Shown: positions 7,720-18,431, counted from the first letter of the stretch. The stretch: DNA of 64,000 nucleotides from Brevibacillus sp. DP1.3A (GCF_013284245.2 NZ_CP085876.1:2587001-2651000); one strand, 5' to 3'. Translations and numbers: made by a program. Notes: generated by a model not told the origin, from the letters alone.

Positions 7720-9072
7720 ATGAGCCAGAAAAATTACATCGATGTAGACGAAACACCACATATTTCGCGATTGCTGCCACTAAGTATTCAACATTTGTTT
7801 GCGATGTTCGGCTCGACTGTACTCGTACCGATCTTGACGGGTTTGGATGTTGCAACCGCCCTCTTGGCGAGCGGGATCGGGACACTTCTGTTCCTGTGGA
7901 TCACCAAAGGAAAGCTTCCAAACTATCTCGGTTCTTCCTTCGCCTTCATTGGTCCGATTATCGTCGTGAGTCAATCGCATGGCGTAGGGACGGCACTCTT
8001 AGGCTGCTTCCTCTCCGGGATTGTGTACATCATCGTCGCCGGGATCGTGAAGAAGGCAGGAGTCAAATGGCTCGATCGGGTACTGCCACCAGTTGTCATC
8101 GCATCCGTCATCGTTGTGATCGGTCTGAGCCTAGCTGGCGTAGCAGTAGATATGGCAACGAAAGTCACTGTAGACGGTCAATCGCAGATGTCACTGACTT
8201 CGATTGAAATCTCGCTCATTACCGTGGTCATAACAGTTCTTGCAGCGGTCATGCTGCGCGGTTTCCTTGGTCTTATCCCAATCTTGATCGGAATGGTTTC
8301 AGGTTATGTATACACACTGCTGCGTCACCCTGATCTGATTCATTTTCAAACAGTGAAAGATGCTCCTTGGGTTGTTGGATTCGGTGAAATGTTTACCTCC
8401 CACTTCAAATTCGCAGAGGTGACGAGTGCAATGGCGAATCCAAGCGCATGGATCGCTGCCCTGGTTATCGCACCAGTCGCTTTCGTCACATTGGCAGAGC
8501 ATCTGGGTCACTTGCTGGTAACGAGTAAAGTCATGGATCGTGATTTGATGAAAGACCCTGGACTGCACCGCAGCTTACTCGGGGACGGTATTGCAACGTC
8601 ACTCGCTGCGATTATGGGCGGTCCACCTGCAACGACGTACGGTGAAAACATCGGAGTCCTTGCGATTACAAAGGTATACAGCCGCGTCGTCATCGGTTTG
8701 GCTGCGGTTCTCGCGATTATGTTCGCCTTCGCAGGTAAGGTCAGTGCCTTCTTGATGACGATCCCAACGCCGGTACTTGGCGGTGTCTCCATCATCCTGT
8801 TCGGTATCATCGCGGCACAAGGCTTGCGGATGTACGTCGAGAACAAAGTGAATTTTGCAGACAAGCGCAACATGATTCTCGCAGCGGTCATCCTCGTAAC
8901 GGGAATCGGCGGATACAAAATCAGTTTTGCAGGTACAGGTATCGCTTTCCTGAACGATCTGACCATCGATAATATCGCACTCTCTACCTTCCTGGGAATC
9001 ATTCTACACCTGATCCTTCCGGGAAAAGAGTCCGCGATGGGAGAAGCACACCGCGAAGAACAAAATCAATAG
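7720..9072 (+). CDS. pyrP: Uracil permease, NCS2 family
   Basis: A 450-residue polytopic transporter importing uracil. About 12–14 hydrophobic segments are evident from residue 23 on, with the N-terminal QHLFAMFGSTVLVP and, later, LGHLLVTSKVM (a relative of the family AEH motif: VTLAEHLGHL) and GDGIATSLAAIMGGPPATTYGENIG split across the central region, typical of UraA/PyrP. It lies between two PyrR attenuators, so its expression falls when pyrimidines are plentiful. Confidence 0.95.
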   Translation: MSQKNYIDVDETPHISRLLPLSIQHLFAMFGSTVLVPILTGLDVATALLASGIGTLLFLWITKGKLPNYLGSSFAFIGPIIVVSQSHGVGTALLGCFLSGIVYIIVAGIVKKAGVKWLDRVLPPVVIASVIVVIGLSLAGVAVDMATKVTVDGQSQMSLTSIEISLITVVITVLAAVMLRGFLGLIPILIGMVSGYVYTLLRHPDLIHFQTVKDAPWVVGFGEMFTSHFKFAEVTSAMANPSAWIAALVIAPVAFVTLAEHLGHLLVTSKVMDRDLMKDPGLHRSLLGDGIATSLAAIMGGPPATTYGENIGVLAITKVYSRVVIGLAAVLAIMFAFAGKVSAFLMTIPTPVLGGVSIILFGIIAAQGLRMYVENKVNFADKRNMILAAVILVTGIGGYKISFAGTGIAFLNDLTIDNIALSTFLGIILHLILPGKESAMGEAHREEQNQ

Positions 9073-9090
9073 CACAAACGTTCCCAATCC

Positions 9091-9213
9091 TTTAAATCCA
9101 GTCCAGAGAGGCTGGCAAGGCAAAGAACGCTGTTTTGGCTGCCCAAAAAAGGCACTCAACCAGCTTCTTGTCTCGCTTGCCTCCAGATGCAAAGCGATGC
9201 CAAGAAGCTTTTT
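9091..9213 (+). promoter_or_regulatory. PyrR attenuator 3 (pyrP–pyrB)
   Basis: The loop AATCCAGTCCAGAGAGGCTG followed by GCAAGG (about 9095–9120) is almost identical to attenuator 1. The terminator is AGCTTCTTG at 9162–9170 paired with CAAGAAGCT at 9201–9209, followed by T-rich sequence. The terminator has an unusually long apex of about 30 nt containing further pairing (CGCTTGC…GCAAAGCG). Confidence 0.88.
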
Positions 9214-9221
9214 CTTTGTGA

Positions 9222-9294
9222 AAAACGTCTCGACGTTTTCCATAAAACAGGATCCGACCGCTTGCGGTCTGCAAAAGAACGGGATTGACCGTTC
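9222..9294 (+). other. Three small perfect hairpins in the pyrB leader
   Basis: Downstream of attenuator 3 lie AAAACGTC-TC-GACGTTTT (9222–9239), GACCGC-TT-GCGGTC (9256–9269) and GAACGG-N6-CCGTTC (9277–9294). The last is followed by CTTTT. They fill the gap before the pyrB ribosome site at about 9315. They may protect the mRNA 5' end after processing or act as pause sites; no known motif matches. Confidence 0.55.
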
Positions 9295-9324
9295 CTTTTG
9301 AATATTAAAGAACCGGAGGGATTC

Positions 9325-10269
9325 ATGATGAAAAATGTAGCGCATTTGATTGGCCTCAAAGACTTATCGAAAGAACAGATCATCCAGCTCCTCGAGCGAG
9401 CAGAGTATTGGGCTGCCAGACCAACTGAGCAGGCGGATATCCTTCGCGGACGGTTTGTCGCGAATCTGTTCTTCGAGGCCAGTACCAGAACCCGCTTCTC
9501 TTTTGAGGTAGCACAAAAGCGACTGGGCGCACATGTTTTGAACTTCATTCCGGAAACCTCCTCTACCGTAAAAGGCGAAACGGTCTATGACACGATCCGC
9601 ACCTTGGAAGCAATGGGAGTGGAAGCAGCCGTTATCCGCACTAAGAAAGAAGGCCTGCTGCAAGAGTTAGCAGAAAGCGTAGACATGAAGCTGATCAACG
9701 CGGGAGATGGAACGAATGAGCACCCGACTCAATGCCTGCTCGATCTTTTGACCATGAAAAGGCAGTTTGGCAAGCTCTCTGGTCTCACGGTAGCGATCAT
9801 TGGAGACCTGCGCCACAGCCGCGTGCTCGGTTCTCACCTGCACGCGCTGCCAAAGCTCGGCGTGAATCTGCTGCTCTCAGGTCCAGCTACGATGATGCCG
9901 GCACATATCCCGCAAGGTGTCAAAATCGTGGAAATGGAAGAAGCGGTTCAAACCGCAGATGTGGTCATGATGCTGCGCGTTCAGCTGGAGCGCCATGCGG
10001 AATCCCTCTATCTATCGAAGGAAGAGTATCACAAGGCACACGGGCTGACTCTGGAAAGAGCCAAAATGATGAAGTCCAGCGCAGTTATCATGCATCCGGC
10101 ACCCGTCAATCGTGGGGTTGAGATTCATACCGATTTGGTAGAATGCGAAACGTCCTTGATTCAAACCCAAGTGACCAATGGAGTCGCAGCAAGAATGGCA
10201 GTTCTAGAAACTCTTTTGAAAGGGAGCGAAATGACATGGGAATCATCCTTGGCAACGGCAACGTACTAA
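9325..10269 (+). CDS. pyrB: Aspartate carbamoyltransferase catalytic subunit
   Basis: It condenses carbamoyl phosphate with aspartate, the first committed pyrimidine step. The 314-residue protein has the carbamoyl-phosphate-binding STRTR at 53–57, HPTQCLLD in the middle and GDLRHSRV starting the aspartate domain. There is no regulatory-subunit gene, as expected in Bacilli. Two ATGs at 9325 and 9328 follow CCGGAGGG; upstream TTG is in frame but lacks a site. The 3' end overlaps pyrC by 34 bp. Confidence 0.96.
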   Translation: MMKNVAHLIGLKDLSKEQIIQLLERAEYWAARPTEQADILRGRFVANLFFEASTRTRFSFEVAQKRLGAHVLNFIPETSSTVKGETVYDTIRTLEAMGVEAAVIRTKKEGLLQELAESVDMKLINAGDGTNEHPTQCLLDLLTMKRQFGKLSGLTVAIIGDLRHSRVLGSHLHALPKLGVNLLLSGPATMMPAHIPQGVKIVEMEEAVQTADVVMMLRVQLERHAESLYLSKEEYHKAHGLTLERAKMMKSSAVIMHPAPVNRGVEIHTDLVECETSLIQTQVTNGVAARMAVLETLLKGSEMTWESSLATATY

Positions 10270-11516
10270 ATCAGGCGGGGGAACTCACCCCGATGGAAAT
10301 ATTGGTGGAAAAGGGAAGAATCACAGCGAAGGGGGAAACGCTCGATCGCGAGGGGCATGAATGGATCGATTGCCACGGCGGCATGATTAGCGCGGGTCTC
10401 ATCGATGCCCACGTACATCTGCGTGAGCCAGGCTTTGAACATAAAGAAACGATCGAAACAGGAGCAAAAGCAGCGGTACAAGGCGGATTTACAACAGTAG
10501 CATGCATGCCGAACACACGACCGTCCATCGACAGTGTCGAGACCGTGACCTACATTTTGGACAAAGCGAGCGAGGCTGGTATGGCGCGCGTGATCCCGTA
10601 TGGTGCGATTACTGTTCGCCAATTGGGAAAAGAGTTGACGGATTTTGCGGGGTTAAAAGAAGCGGGGATCTTCGCGCTGACAGATGACGGTGTGGGTGTG
10701 CAATCCACAGCGATGATGAAAAAGGCCATGCAAAAAGCAGCAGAGCTTGGTATCGCAATCGTTGCTCACTGTGAAGACGAAGACCTGTTGATCCCGGGAG
10801 CAGCTTTGCATGACGGGGTGGTAGCAGCTCGCCACGGTCTCCCTGGAATTCCATCTGAGTCAGAGTCCATCCACGTTGGCCGCGATATTTTGCTGGCAGA
10901 ACAGACTGGTGTGCACTACCACGTATGCCACATCAGCGCGAAAGAGTCGGTACGTCTGGTACGCGACGGGAAACGCGCTGGCGTAAATGTAACGTGTGAA
11001 GTCAGTCCGCATCACCTCTTGCTGTGCGACGAGGATATCCCAGACAATCTGGATACGAATTGGAAAATGAACCCGCCACTGCGCTCTCGTGAGGATCGCG
11101 CTGCACTGATTGCGGGATTGAAAGACGGCACCATTGATATGATCGCCACAGACCATGCACCACACACTCAAGAGGAAAAAGCAAACGGGATGAACCGTGC
11201 ACCGTTCGGAATCGTCGGACTGGAGACAGCATTCCCGCTCCTGTACACAAATCTCGTGCAAACTGGAGAGCTGACTTTGAAGAAGCTGGTTGAGCTGTTG
11301 ACCGTAAAGCCAGCAGAAGCATTCAAACTGCCATACGGACGTCTGGAAGTAGGCGCGCCAGCAGACCTGACTGTGATTGATCTGGAAACCGAAAAAACAA
11401 TTGACCCAAGCACATTCGCAAGTAAAGGAATCAACACACCATTTGCTGGTTGGGCATGCAAAGGCTGGCCGACCCTGACGCTGGTAGATGGGAAGATCGT
11501 ATATCAAAACGTGTAA
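10236..11516 (+). CDS. pyrC: Dihydroorotase
   Basis: A zinc amidohydrolase that cyclises N-carbamoyl-aspartate to dihydroorotate. The 426-residue protein has the metal-binding HVHLREPG at 59–66, a CED-type HCEDEDLL and DHAPHTQEEK near the end, all hallmarks of class I dihydroorotase. ATG 10236 follows AAAGGGAGCG inside the end of pyrB; the frame is open earlier but without a ribosome site. The overlap suggests translational coupling. Confidence 0.95.
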   Translation: MGIILGNGNVLNQAGELTPMEILVEKGRITAKGETLDREGHEWIDCHGGMISAGLIDAHVHLREPGFEHKETIETGAKAAVQGGFTTVACMPNTRPSIDSVETVTYILDKASEAGMARVIPYGAITVRQLGKELTDFAGLKEAGIFALTDDGVGVQSTAMMKKAMQKAAELGIAIVAHCEDEDLLIPGAALHDGVVAARHGLPGIPSESESIHVGRDILLAEQTGVHYHVCHISAKESVRLVRDGKRAGVNVTCEVSPHHLLLCDEDIPDNLDTNWKMNPPLRSREDRAALIAGLKDGTIDMIATDHAPHTQEEKANGMNRAPFGIVGLETAFPLLYTNLVQTGELTLKKLVELLTVKPAEAFKLPYGRLEVGAPADLTVIDLETEKTIDPSTFASKGINTPFAGWACKGWPTLTLVDGKIVYQNV

Positions 11517-11571
11517 AAACGACTTACAGACAAGACACAAGTTTTTACACGACAATGGAGGAGGAGCATAG

Positions 11572-12669
11572 ATGCGTGCAAGATTGATCTTGGAAGATGG
11601 AACAGAATTTATCGGGACTGCATTTGGAGCGACAAAGGAGTCCTACGGTGAAGTGGTTTTCAATACAGGGCTGACTGGCTATCAGGAGGTTTTGTCCGAC
11701 CCATCCTACTGCGGACAGATCGTCACCATGACATACCCGCTGATCGGAAATTACGGGATCAATCGAGACGATTTTGAAGCTGTTCGTCCATACATTCACG
11801 GCTTCGTTGTTCGCGAGCATTGCGAGGCACCGAGCAACTGGCGCAATACGAACACACTCGATGAACTGCTGAAAACATACGACATCCCGGGCATTGCCGG
11901 TATCGACACTCGGATGCTGACGAGAAAAATTCGTTACCACGGCACGATGAAGGGCATGATTACAACCAGTGAAGCCCCGTTGGCTGAATTGGTTGCTGCC
12001 CTAAACGGCACGACATTGATGACAGACCAAGTATCACGCGTTTCTACGAAAAGCGTCTTCAGCTGCCCAGGTACAGGTCATCGGGTAGTGCTGGTAGACT
12101 TTGGCGCCAAGCACGGGATTTTGCGTGAGTTGACCAAACGCAACTGCGACGTAGTCGTTGTGCCTTACAATGTGACAGCAGAAGAGATTCGCCGCATTCA
12201 GCCGGACGGGATACTCTTGTCCAATGGCCCTGGGGACCCGAAGGACGTACCGCAAGCCGTAGAAATGATTCGCGAAATCTTGGGTGAATATCCTCTGTTC
12301 GGAATTTGCCTCGGTCACCAGCTGTTTGCACTTGCATCTGGCGCTGACACGACGAAAATGAAATTCGGACACCGTGGCGGCAACCATCCGGTAAAAGAGC
12401 TGCCAACCGGACGCACATATATCACATCCCAGAACCACAGCTATGCAGTCAAAGAAGACTCATTGGCAGGCACGGAACTGGAAGTTACACATATCGCACT
12501 TAATGATGGCACCATCGAAGGCGTACGACATGCAGCGAAGAATGCATTCTCAGTACAGTACCATCCAGAAGCAGCTCCAGGACCGTATGATTCCGGCTAC
12601 CTGTTCGACCAGTTTCTTGCGATGATGGAAACCGCTAAGGAGGAAAAAACTCATGCCAAAACAAGATAA
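11572..12669 (+). CDS. pyrAA: Carbamoyl-phosphate synthase, small (glutaminase) subunit
   Basis: It supplies ammonia from glutamine to the large subunit. The 365-residue protein has the CPSase small-subunit N-terminal domain ([16 protein letters not shown]) and a class I glutamine amidotransferase domain. The nucleophile C246 sits in FGICLGHQ and the catalytic His/Glu in [11 protein letters not shown]. Its position within the pyr operon marks it as the pyrimidine-specific enzyme (carA-type, pyrAA in Bacillus). It overlaps the next gene by 17 bp and a GGAGG site lies ahead of the ATG. Confidence 0.95.
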   Translation: MRARLILEDGTEFIGTAFGATKESYGEVVFNTGLTGYQEVLSDPSYCGQIVTMTYPLIGNYGINRDDFEAVRPYIHGFVVREHCEAPSNWRNTNTLDELLKTYDIPGIAGIDTRMLTRKIRYHGTMKGMITTSEAPLAELVAALNGTTLMTDQVSRVSTKSVFSCPGTGHRVVLVDFGAKHGILRELTKRNCDVVVVPYNVTAEEIRRIQPDGILLSNGPGDPKDVPQAVEMIREILGEYPLFGICLGHQLFALASGADTTKMKFGHRGGNHPVKELPTGRTYITSQNHSYAVKEDSLAGTELEVTHIALNDGTIEGVRHAAKNAFSVQYHPEAAPGPYDSGYLFDQFLAMMETAKEEKTHAKTR

Positions 12670-15600
12670 TCTGAAAAAAATCCTCGTAATCGGCTCTGGA
12701 CCTATCGTCATTGGGCAGGCTGCTGAATTTGACTATGCAGGAACACAAGCATGCGAAGCGTTAAAAGAAGAGGGCATGGAGGTAGTTCTGATCAACTCCA
12801 ACCCAGCGACCATTATGACTGATACAAACATGGCGGACAAAGTATATATCGAACCAATCACACCTGAATTCGTAGCGCGAGTCATTCGTCAAGAGAAGCC
12901 GGATGGACTACTGCCTACACTTGGAGGTCAAACAGGCTTGAACATGGCTGTTGCCCTCTCAGAAGCAGGCGTACTCGAGCAAGAAAATGTAAAGCTGCTC
13001 GGAACCAAGCTGGAATCGATCAAGCAAGCAGAAGACCGCGAGCTGTTCCGCTCCCTTATGAATGAACTGGGCGAGCCGGTACCTGAATCTGTCATCGTGA
13101 GCACGGTAGAAGAAGCTGTCGATTTTGCAAACGAAATCGGTTATCCCATCATCGTTCGTCCTGCCTACACCTTGGGTGGTACAGGCGGCGGAATTTGTGA
13201 AGATGAAGTAACCCTCCGCGAGATCGTCGCAAGCGGATTGAAATACTCCCCGATTACGCAATGCTTGATCGAGAAAAGCATTGCTGGCATGAAAGAAATC
13301 GAGTACGAAGTGATGCGCGATGCCAACGACAACTGCATCGTAGTCTGCAACATGGAAAACATCGACCCAGTCGGCGTGCATACAGGTGACTCCATCGTAG
13401 TAGCGCCAAGCCAAACACTGGCTGACCGTGAGTATCAAATGCTGCGCACATCTGCACTGAACATCATCCGGGCGCTTGGTATTGAGGGTGGCTGCAACGT
13501 ACAATACGCACTCGACCCGCACAGCTTCCAGTACTACGTGATCGAAGTGAACCCGCGTGTGAGCCGCTCTTCTGCACTGGCTTCCAAGGCGACAGGCTAC
13601 CCAATCGCAAAGATGGCAGCCAAAATCGCAATCGGCTACACGTTGGATGAACTGAAAAACCCAGTGACAGGCCAAACATACGCATGCTTCGAGCCAACAC
13701 TGGACTACATCGTTAGCAAAATCCCACGCTGGCCGTTCGACAAGTTCCAATCCGCCAACCGCAAGCTCGGTACGCAAATGAAGGCGACTGGAGAAGTCAT
13801 GGCGATCGGTCGGACTTTTGAAGAATCGATCATGAAAGCCATCCGTTCCTTGGAAATCGGCAGCTACCACATCGAGATCAAGGGAGCAGACGAAATCAGC
13901 GAGGACGATTTGAAAGCACGACTGGTGCACGCGGATGACGAACGACTCTTCCTGCTGGCAGAAGCACTGCGCCGTGGCTGGACGATCGAACAACTGCACA
14001 ACCTGACCAAGATCGATCTGTTCTTCCTGCACAAGTTCCATAAAATGATTGCCTTTGAAGCGGAACTGGCAAAGGGCTTGACGAGCGAAAAGCTGTACGA
14101 AGCAAAACGCATGGGCTTCACGGACCGCAAAATTGCCGAGCTGTGCGGTGAGACAGAAGAAGCGGTACACGCAATGCGCAAAGAAAAAGGCTTTGTACCT
14201 GTATATAAAATGGTAGATACTTGCGCGGCAGAATTCGAAGCGCAAACACCGTACTACTACTCCGCGTATGAAGTAGAAGACGAGCGTATCGAGACTGGTA
14301 AGAAGCGCGTGGTCGTGCTGGGCTCCGGACCAATCCGCATCGGTCAAGGAATCGAGTTTGACTATGCGACTGTCCACGCTGTCTGGGCACTGAGAGAAGC
14401 GGGCTATGAGGCTGTGATCATCAACAACAACCCGGAGACGGTTTCTACAGACTTCAACACTTCTGATCGCCTGTACTTCGAGCCGCTGTACATCGAAGAC
14501 GTCCTGAACATTCTCGATGTGGAAAAACCAGAGGGTGTCATCGTACAATTCGGCGGGCAAACCGCGATCAACCTGGCTGACAAGCTGGCTGCACGCGGAA
14601 TCAAAATCTTGGGTACGAGTCTGGAAAACATCGACGCAGCGGAAAACCGCGAGAAGTTCGAAGCACTGCTGCGCGAATTGGAAATCGCCCAACCACCAGG
14701 CAAAACGGTTACGTCAGTCGAACAGGCAGTAGTGGCAGCAGAAGGTCTTGGCTTCCCAGTCCTGGTTCGCCCATCCTACGTACTTGGTGGACGTGCGATG
14801 GAAATCGTCTACAACGAATCCGAACTGTTGGAGTACATGGAAAAAGCGGTGAAGGTAAATCCTGATCACCCTGTACTGGTAGACCGTTACATGGTTGGGG
14901 TAGAAGCGGAAGTCGATGCGATCTGCGATGGCGAAGACGTTCTGATCCCAGGTATCATGGAGCATATCGAACGCGCAGGGGTGCACTCCGGTGACTCTAT
15001 CGCTGTATATCCTCCGCAATCCTTGTCCCAAGCAATCAAGGATGAACTGATCGACATGACGACAAAGCTGGCGCGTGCCCTGCAAATCAAAGGCTTGCTC
15101 AACATCCAGTTCGTCATCTATAAAGACCGCCCATACGTAATCGAGGTCAATCCGCGTTCATCGCGTACGGTGCCATTCCTCTCCAAAGTAACGGGGATTC
15201 CAATGGCGAACATCGCAACGAAAGCGATCCTAGGTCACTCTATCATCGAACAAGGCTTTACACCGGGCTACCATCCAGAGGAGTCAATGGTTTCTGTCAA
15301 AGTACCAGTCTTCTCCTTCGCAAAGCTGCGTCGCGTCGATATTACGCTCGGCCCTGAAATGAAATCGACCGGAGAAGTCATGGGACGCGAGAGCACTCTG
15401 GCAAAAGCGTTGTACAAAGGCTTGGTCGCAGCGGGCATGAATATCCCGACACAAGGCACCTTGCTCGTGACAGTTGCTGATAAAGACAAGGAAGAAGCGC
15501 TAGACATCGTGAAACGCTTCCGCCACCTCGGCTTCAAGCTGATGGCGACCGCAGGCACAGCCGATTATTTGGAGCAAGCGGGACTACAAGTAACACGCGT

Positions 15601-15865
15601 AAGCAAATTGTCCGAAGGCACGCCAAACCTGTTGGATGTCATCCATACAGGCGAAGCGAACATCGTACTCAATACACTGACAAAAGGCAAAACGCCACAA
15701 CGCGACGGCTTCCGCATTCGTCGGGAAGCAGTAGAGAACGGCGCTGTATGCTTGACTTCTCTCGATACAGCTTCCGCTCTCCTGCACGTACTGGAGACGA
15801 TCACATTCTCTACAGAAGCAATGCCAGCCCAGCGTGCTGGTGCCAAAGTGGCAGTAACCATATAA
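12653..15865 (+). CDS. pyrAB: Carbamoyl-phosphate synthase, large subunit
   Basis: It makes carbamoyl phosphate from bicarbonate, ammonia and two ATP. The 1070-residue protein has the duplicated architecture of the family. Two ATP-grasp halves begin [21 protein letters not shown] and [21 protein letters not shown] split by an oligomerisation region, and a C-terminal MGS-like allosteric domain (from about residue 930) follows. Length is normal for the family. The gene is intact and ends 15 bases before pyrF; pyrK and pyrD, which follow it in B. subtilis, are absent here. Confidence 0.96.
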   Translation: MPKQDNLKKILVIGSGPIVIGQAAEFDYAGTQACEALKEEGMEVVLINSNPATIMTDTNMADKVYIEPITPEFVARVIRQEKPDGLLPTLGGQTGLNMAVALSEAGVLEQENVKLLGTKLESIKQAEDRELFRSLMNELGEPVPESVIVSTVEEAVDFANEIGYPIIVRPAYTLGGTGGGICEDEVTLREIVASGLKYSPITQCLIEKSIAGMKEIEYEVMRDANDNCIVVCNMENIDPVGVHTGDSIVVAPSQTLADREYQMLRTSALNIIRALGIEGGCNVQYALDPHSFQYYVIEVNPRVSRSSALASKATGYPIAKMAAKIAIGYTLDELKNPVTGQTYACFEPTLDYIVSKIPRWPFDKFQSANRKLGTQMKATGEVMAIGRTFEESIMKAIRSLEIGSYHIEIKGADEISEDDLKARLVHADDERLFLLAEALRRGWTIEQLHNLTKIDLFFLHKFHKMIAFEAELAKGLTSEKLYEAKRMGFTDRKIAELCGETEEAVHAMRKEKGFVPVYKMVDTCAAEFEAQTPYYYSAYEVEDERIETGKKRVVVLGSGPIRIGQGIEFDYATVHAVWALREAGYEAVIINNNPETVSTDFNTSDRLYFEPLYIEDVLNILDVEKPEGVIVQFGGQTAINLADKLAARGIKILGTSLENIDAAENREKFEALLRELEIAQPPGKTVTSVEQAVVAAEGLGFPVLVRPSYVLGGRAMEIVYNESELLEYMEKAVKVNPDHPVLVDRYMVGVEAEVDAICDGEDVLIPGIMEHIERAGVHSGDSIAVYPPQSLSQAIKDELIDMTTKLARALQIKGLLNIQFVIYKDRPYVIEVNPRSSRTVPFLSKVTGIPMANIATKAILGHSIIEQGFTPGYHPEESMVSVKVPVFSFAKLRRVDITLGPEMKSTGEVMGRESTLAKALYKGLVAAGMNIPTQGTLLVTVADKDKEEALDIVKRFRHLGFKLMATAGTADYLEQAGLQVTRVSKLSEGTPNLLDVIHTGEANIVLNTLTKGKTPQRDGFRIRREAVENGAVCLTSLDTASALLHVLETITFSTEAMPAQRAGAKVAVTI

Positions 15866-15880
15866 AAAGGGGAGAGCAGC

Positions 15881-16618
15881 GTGCAACAACAACTTACCGA
15901 TATTCGCGAACGCATGATTGTTGCGCTCGACTTTTCCACACTGGATGAAGTCAAGAAGTGCATCGAGCCTTTAGCGGGGCATATCCGCTATGTAAAAGTG
16001 GGGATGGAGCTCGCTTACGCAGAAGGGCCAGCGATCGTTTCCTTTCTGAAGGAAAAAGGGCTTAAAGTGTTCCTCGACTTGAAGGTTCACGATATTCCCA
16101 ATACAGCAAAAGGCGCGATGAGAAGCCTAGCGCGGCTGGGAGCAGACATGGTAAACGTTCATGCGGCAGGCGGCGTAGCCATGATGGCGGCAGCGAGAGA
16201 AGGTTTGGAGCAAGGGACAGCGGCAGGTGCTGCTCGTCCCCTCCTGATCGGTGTGACGATGCTGACATCCACTGGTTTGCAAACGATGAATCAAGAATTG
16301 GCGATTCCGGGTGCGGTAGAAGATGTTGTGGTGCACTATGCACAAATGACCAAGCAAGCTGGTTTGGATGGGGTCGTTGCTTCTCCACTAGAAGTACCGA
16401 TGATCAAAAAAGCTGCTGGAGACTCATTTGTAACAGTCACGCCAGGAATTCGTCCGCTGGGAGCAGATCAAGGCGATCAGACGCGTATCACGACGCCGGA
16501 ACAGGCATTCCGCTTGGGCAGTGATTACCTCGTGATCGGACGCGCCATTACGGGTGCAAAAGATCCGGTAGGGGTTTGGCAAAGTATCGTCGCAGCAGTG
16601 GAAAAAGATCGTTCGTAA
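15881..16618 (+). CDS. pyrF: Orotidine 5'-phosphate decarboxylase
   Basis: It decarboxylates OMP to UMP. The 245-residue TIM-barrel protein carries the catalytic DLKVHDIPNT (about 66–75, with D66, K68 and D71) and the phosphate-gripping GIRPLGADQGDQTRI. GTG 15881 follows GGGGAGA and agrees with the family N-terminus IVALDF shortly after; ATG 15914 is an alternative. It follows pyrAB directly. Confidence 0.95.
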   Translation: MQQQLTDIRERMIVALDFSTLDEVKKCIEPLAGHIRYVKVGMELAYAEGPAIVSFLKEKGLKVFLDLKVHDIPNTAKGAMRSLARLGADMVNVHAAGGVAMMAAAREGLEQGTAAGAARPLLIGVTMLTSTGLQTMNQELAIPGAVEDVVVHYAQMTKQAGLDGVVASPLEVPMIKKAAGDSFVTVTPGIRPLGADQGDQTRITTPEQAFRLGSDYLVIGRAITGAKDPVGVWQSIVAAVEKDRS

Positions 16619-16645
16619 AGTAGCCAGCTGGAGGGAATAAGTGAA

Positions 16646-17284
16646 ATGACGACAATGACAACTGCTAAACAAATTGCAGCGAATCTTCTCGAAATCGGGG
16701 CAGTTCATCTGCGACCGGAGCAACCTTTTACATGGACGTCCGGGATCAAATCCCCAATCTACTGCGACAACCGGATCACGATGTCCTATCCGCATGTGCG
16801 TCGTGCCATTGCGAGAGCATTTGCCGATTTGATCAAGGAGCAGTACCCAGATGCGCAAGTCGTTGCTGGAACAGCGACTGCTGGTATTCCACATGCTGCA
16901 TGGGTAGCAGAGGTGCTTGATCTGCCTATGATTTACGTACGGGACAAGGCAAAAGGCCACGGTCGCCAAAACCAGATTGAGGGCGCATTGGCGGCTGGTC
17001 AAAAGGTAGTCGTGATTGAAGACCTGATTTCCACTGGAGGCAGCTCCTTGAAAGCAGCCCAAGCGGTGCAGGCTGAGGGTGGAGAGGTACTAGGGGTCGT
17101 AGCCATTTTTAGCTACCAATTCCCGGATGCCCAAGCTTTGTTTGAGGAAGCGGGTGTTCCTTGCTCCACCATATCGAATTACACAGCACTTTTGGAAGTA
17201 GCATCAGAGCAAGGGGTTATTACAAGCGAACAGGAAAAAGTATTGGGTGAATGGCGGAAATCCCCGCGTACTTTTTTTGAATAA
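16646..17284 (+). CDS. pyrE: Orotate phosphoribosyltransferase
   Basis: It joins orotate to PRPP to give OMP. The 212-residue protein shows the family substrate loop RDKAKGHGRQNQIEG and the PRPP-binding motif VVVIEDLISTGGSS. It has a GGAGG-type site (CTGGAGGGAATAAG) ahead of the ATG. It is the last gene of the pyr operon, closed by a strong terminator. Confidence 0.95.
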   Translation: MTTMTTAKQIAANLLEIGAVHLRPEQPFTWTSGIKSPIYCDNRITMSYPHVRRAIARAFADLIKEQYPDAQVVAGTATAGIPHAAWVAEVLDLPMIYVRDKAKGHGRQNQIEGALAAGQKVVVIEDLISTGGSSLKAAQAVQAEGGEVLGVVAIFSYQFPDAQALFEEAGVPCSTISNYTALLEVASEQGVITSEQEKVLGEWRKSPRTFFE

Positions 17285-17302
17285 TAAGTGATACATGATG
17301 AA

Positions 17303-17338
17303 GAGTAGGGCGGCGGTTAAACCGTCCTACTCTTTTTT
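17303..17338 (+). terminator. Terminator of the pyr operon
   Basis: GAGTAGGGCGG pairs with CCGTCCTACTC (one internal bulge), followed by six T. The hairpin overlaps the last codons of the convergent oxidoreductase gene, so the pyr terminator doubles as that gene's 3' coding end. Confidence 0.88.
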
Positions 17339-18414
17339 GTTTCGTCGTGGATCACAATCTGGACCCCTTCGGATCGATAGAACTGGAGGATATCGTCGCC
17401 AGTCATTTCGAAATGACCGAAATCCTCTGGAAAAAGAATACCGGGCGTAACCGTTGGGTTTTCGTTTTGCAGAATGATTTGTTGTGCAAAAATGGCAGCT
17501 CCCAAAGCGGTCAGATGAGTCTGCCCTTTCGGATCAGTAATGTCGACTTGGCGTTTCACGTTCATGCCATGCTGATTGCGCCCATTTATTTGGATGACAA
17601 CATGATGAGGAGAGCCTGCGCCTGGATTGTACAGTATTTTTTGACGTGTGCTCTTGCTGAGCAGGTTCCATATCCGGCTTTTTACCAATGAAACGAGGGC
17701 AAAAGTAGACAGTTTATGGTCAAAGGCGATGCGAAAATCAGCGGTAGTTACGTTTTGGGCTTTCACGAGCGTCATGTGATCCGGTGTGTCAAGACGATAG
17801 CATTTCGTAGTGTATCCATTGGGAAAGGTCACGGGTACCGGATCAGACATGGGTGTAACTTCTTTTACGCCAGTGGGTGTGGTCACAGTAAAAGGGATCG
17901 TCATGCGATCCATATAGTCGGTGGAATCTGGACCTGCTTTGTCTTGAAGGGAATAAAGGGCGTGAAGATGTATCTGGACATCTTGCATGGAAGCTGCATG
18001 TATGCTTGCGAGAAGCGCTACAGTTCCCCCCATCCACCCTGAGGCGAGAATGACTGGAGAGCCAATGTTCTCATTCTTCAAGCGTTCGATCGATCGTGTA
18101 AATCGTTCTGTCCAACGAGTGACGTCAATCAGAGGAATCTGTCGGCGAACTGCAGCAAGTAGCAGTGTGTCATCAGGATCATTTACTGCACTAATAATCA
18201 AGGTCAAATCATCTGGAGCATGGGCGAGAGGATCGGATTTGGAGATATCCAGGAGGAAAGGCTTTAGCCTAGTGGACGCAAATGGCAAAGTCTTTCCCGC
18301 AGACCTTCCTCCCAGCAATAATTCGAGAGTAGGGTGGCGATCGTGCAGAATCTTGGCAATTTGGCTCCCGACCGTTCCGTAGCCGCCGACAATTAGAACT
18401 TTGGTGAGATTCAT
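17317..18414 (-). CDS. Saccharopine-dehydrogenase-like NAD(P)-binding protein
   Basis: A 365-residue protein with an N-terminal Rossmann fold, VLIVGGYGTVGS at about 7–17, followed by GGRS, the NADP-preferring end of strand 2. The Sacchrp_dh_NADP architecture continues to around residue 130 (LASGWMGGTVALLA). The C-terminal half matches no named enzyme I recognise. It lies downstream of an ArsR-type regulator on the same strand with a palindromic operator between them, so it is probably the regulated gene. Substrate unknown; it is not likely to be a true lysine-pathway enzyme. Confidence 0.75.
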   Translation of the reverse strand: MNLTKVLIVGGYGTVGSQIAKILHDRHPTLELLLGGRSAGKTLPFASTRLKPFLLDISKSDPLAHAPDDLTLIISAVNDPDDTLLLAAVRRQIPLIDVTRWTERFTRSIERLKNENIGSPVILASGWMGGTVALLASIHAASMQDVQIHLHALYSLQDKAGPDSTDYMDRMTIPFTVTTPTGVKEVTPMSDPVPVTFPNGYTTKCYRLDTPDHMTLVKAQNVTTADFRIAFDHKLSTFALVSLVKSRIWNLLSKSTRQKILYNPGAGSPHHVVIQINGRNQHGMNVKRQVDITDPKGQTHLTALGAAIFAQQIILQNENPTVTPGILFPEDFGHFEMTGDDILQFYRSEGVQIVIHDETKKSRTV

Positions 18415-18431
18415 GTAGATTTCCCCTTTGA

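Noticed and set aside
12959-14692. 577-codon open frame antisense to pyrAB
   Set aside because: It lies wholly inside the well-conserved pyrAB gene, has no ribosome site and its product is Cys/Phe/Arg-rich as expected of an antisense shadow.
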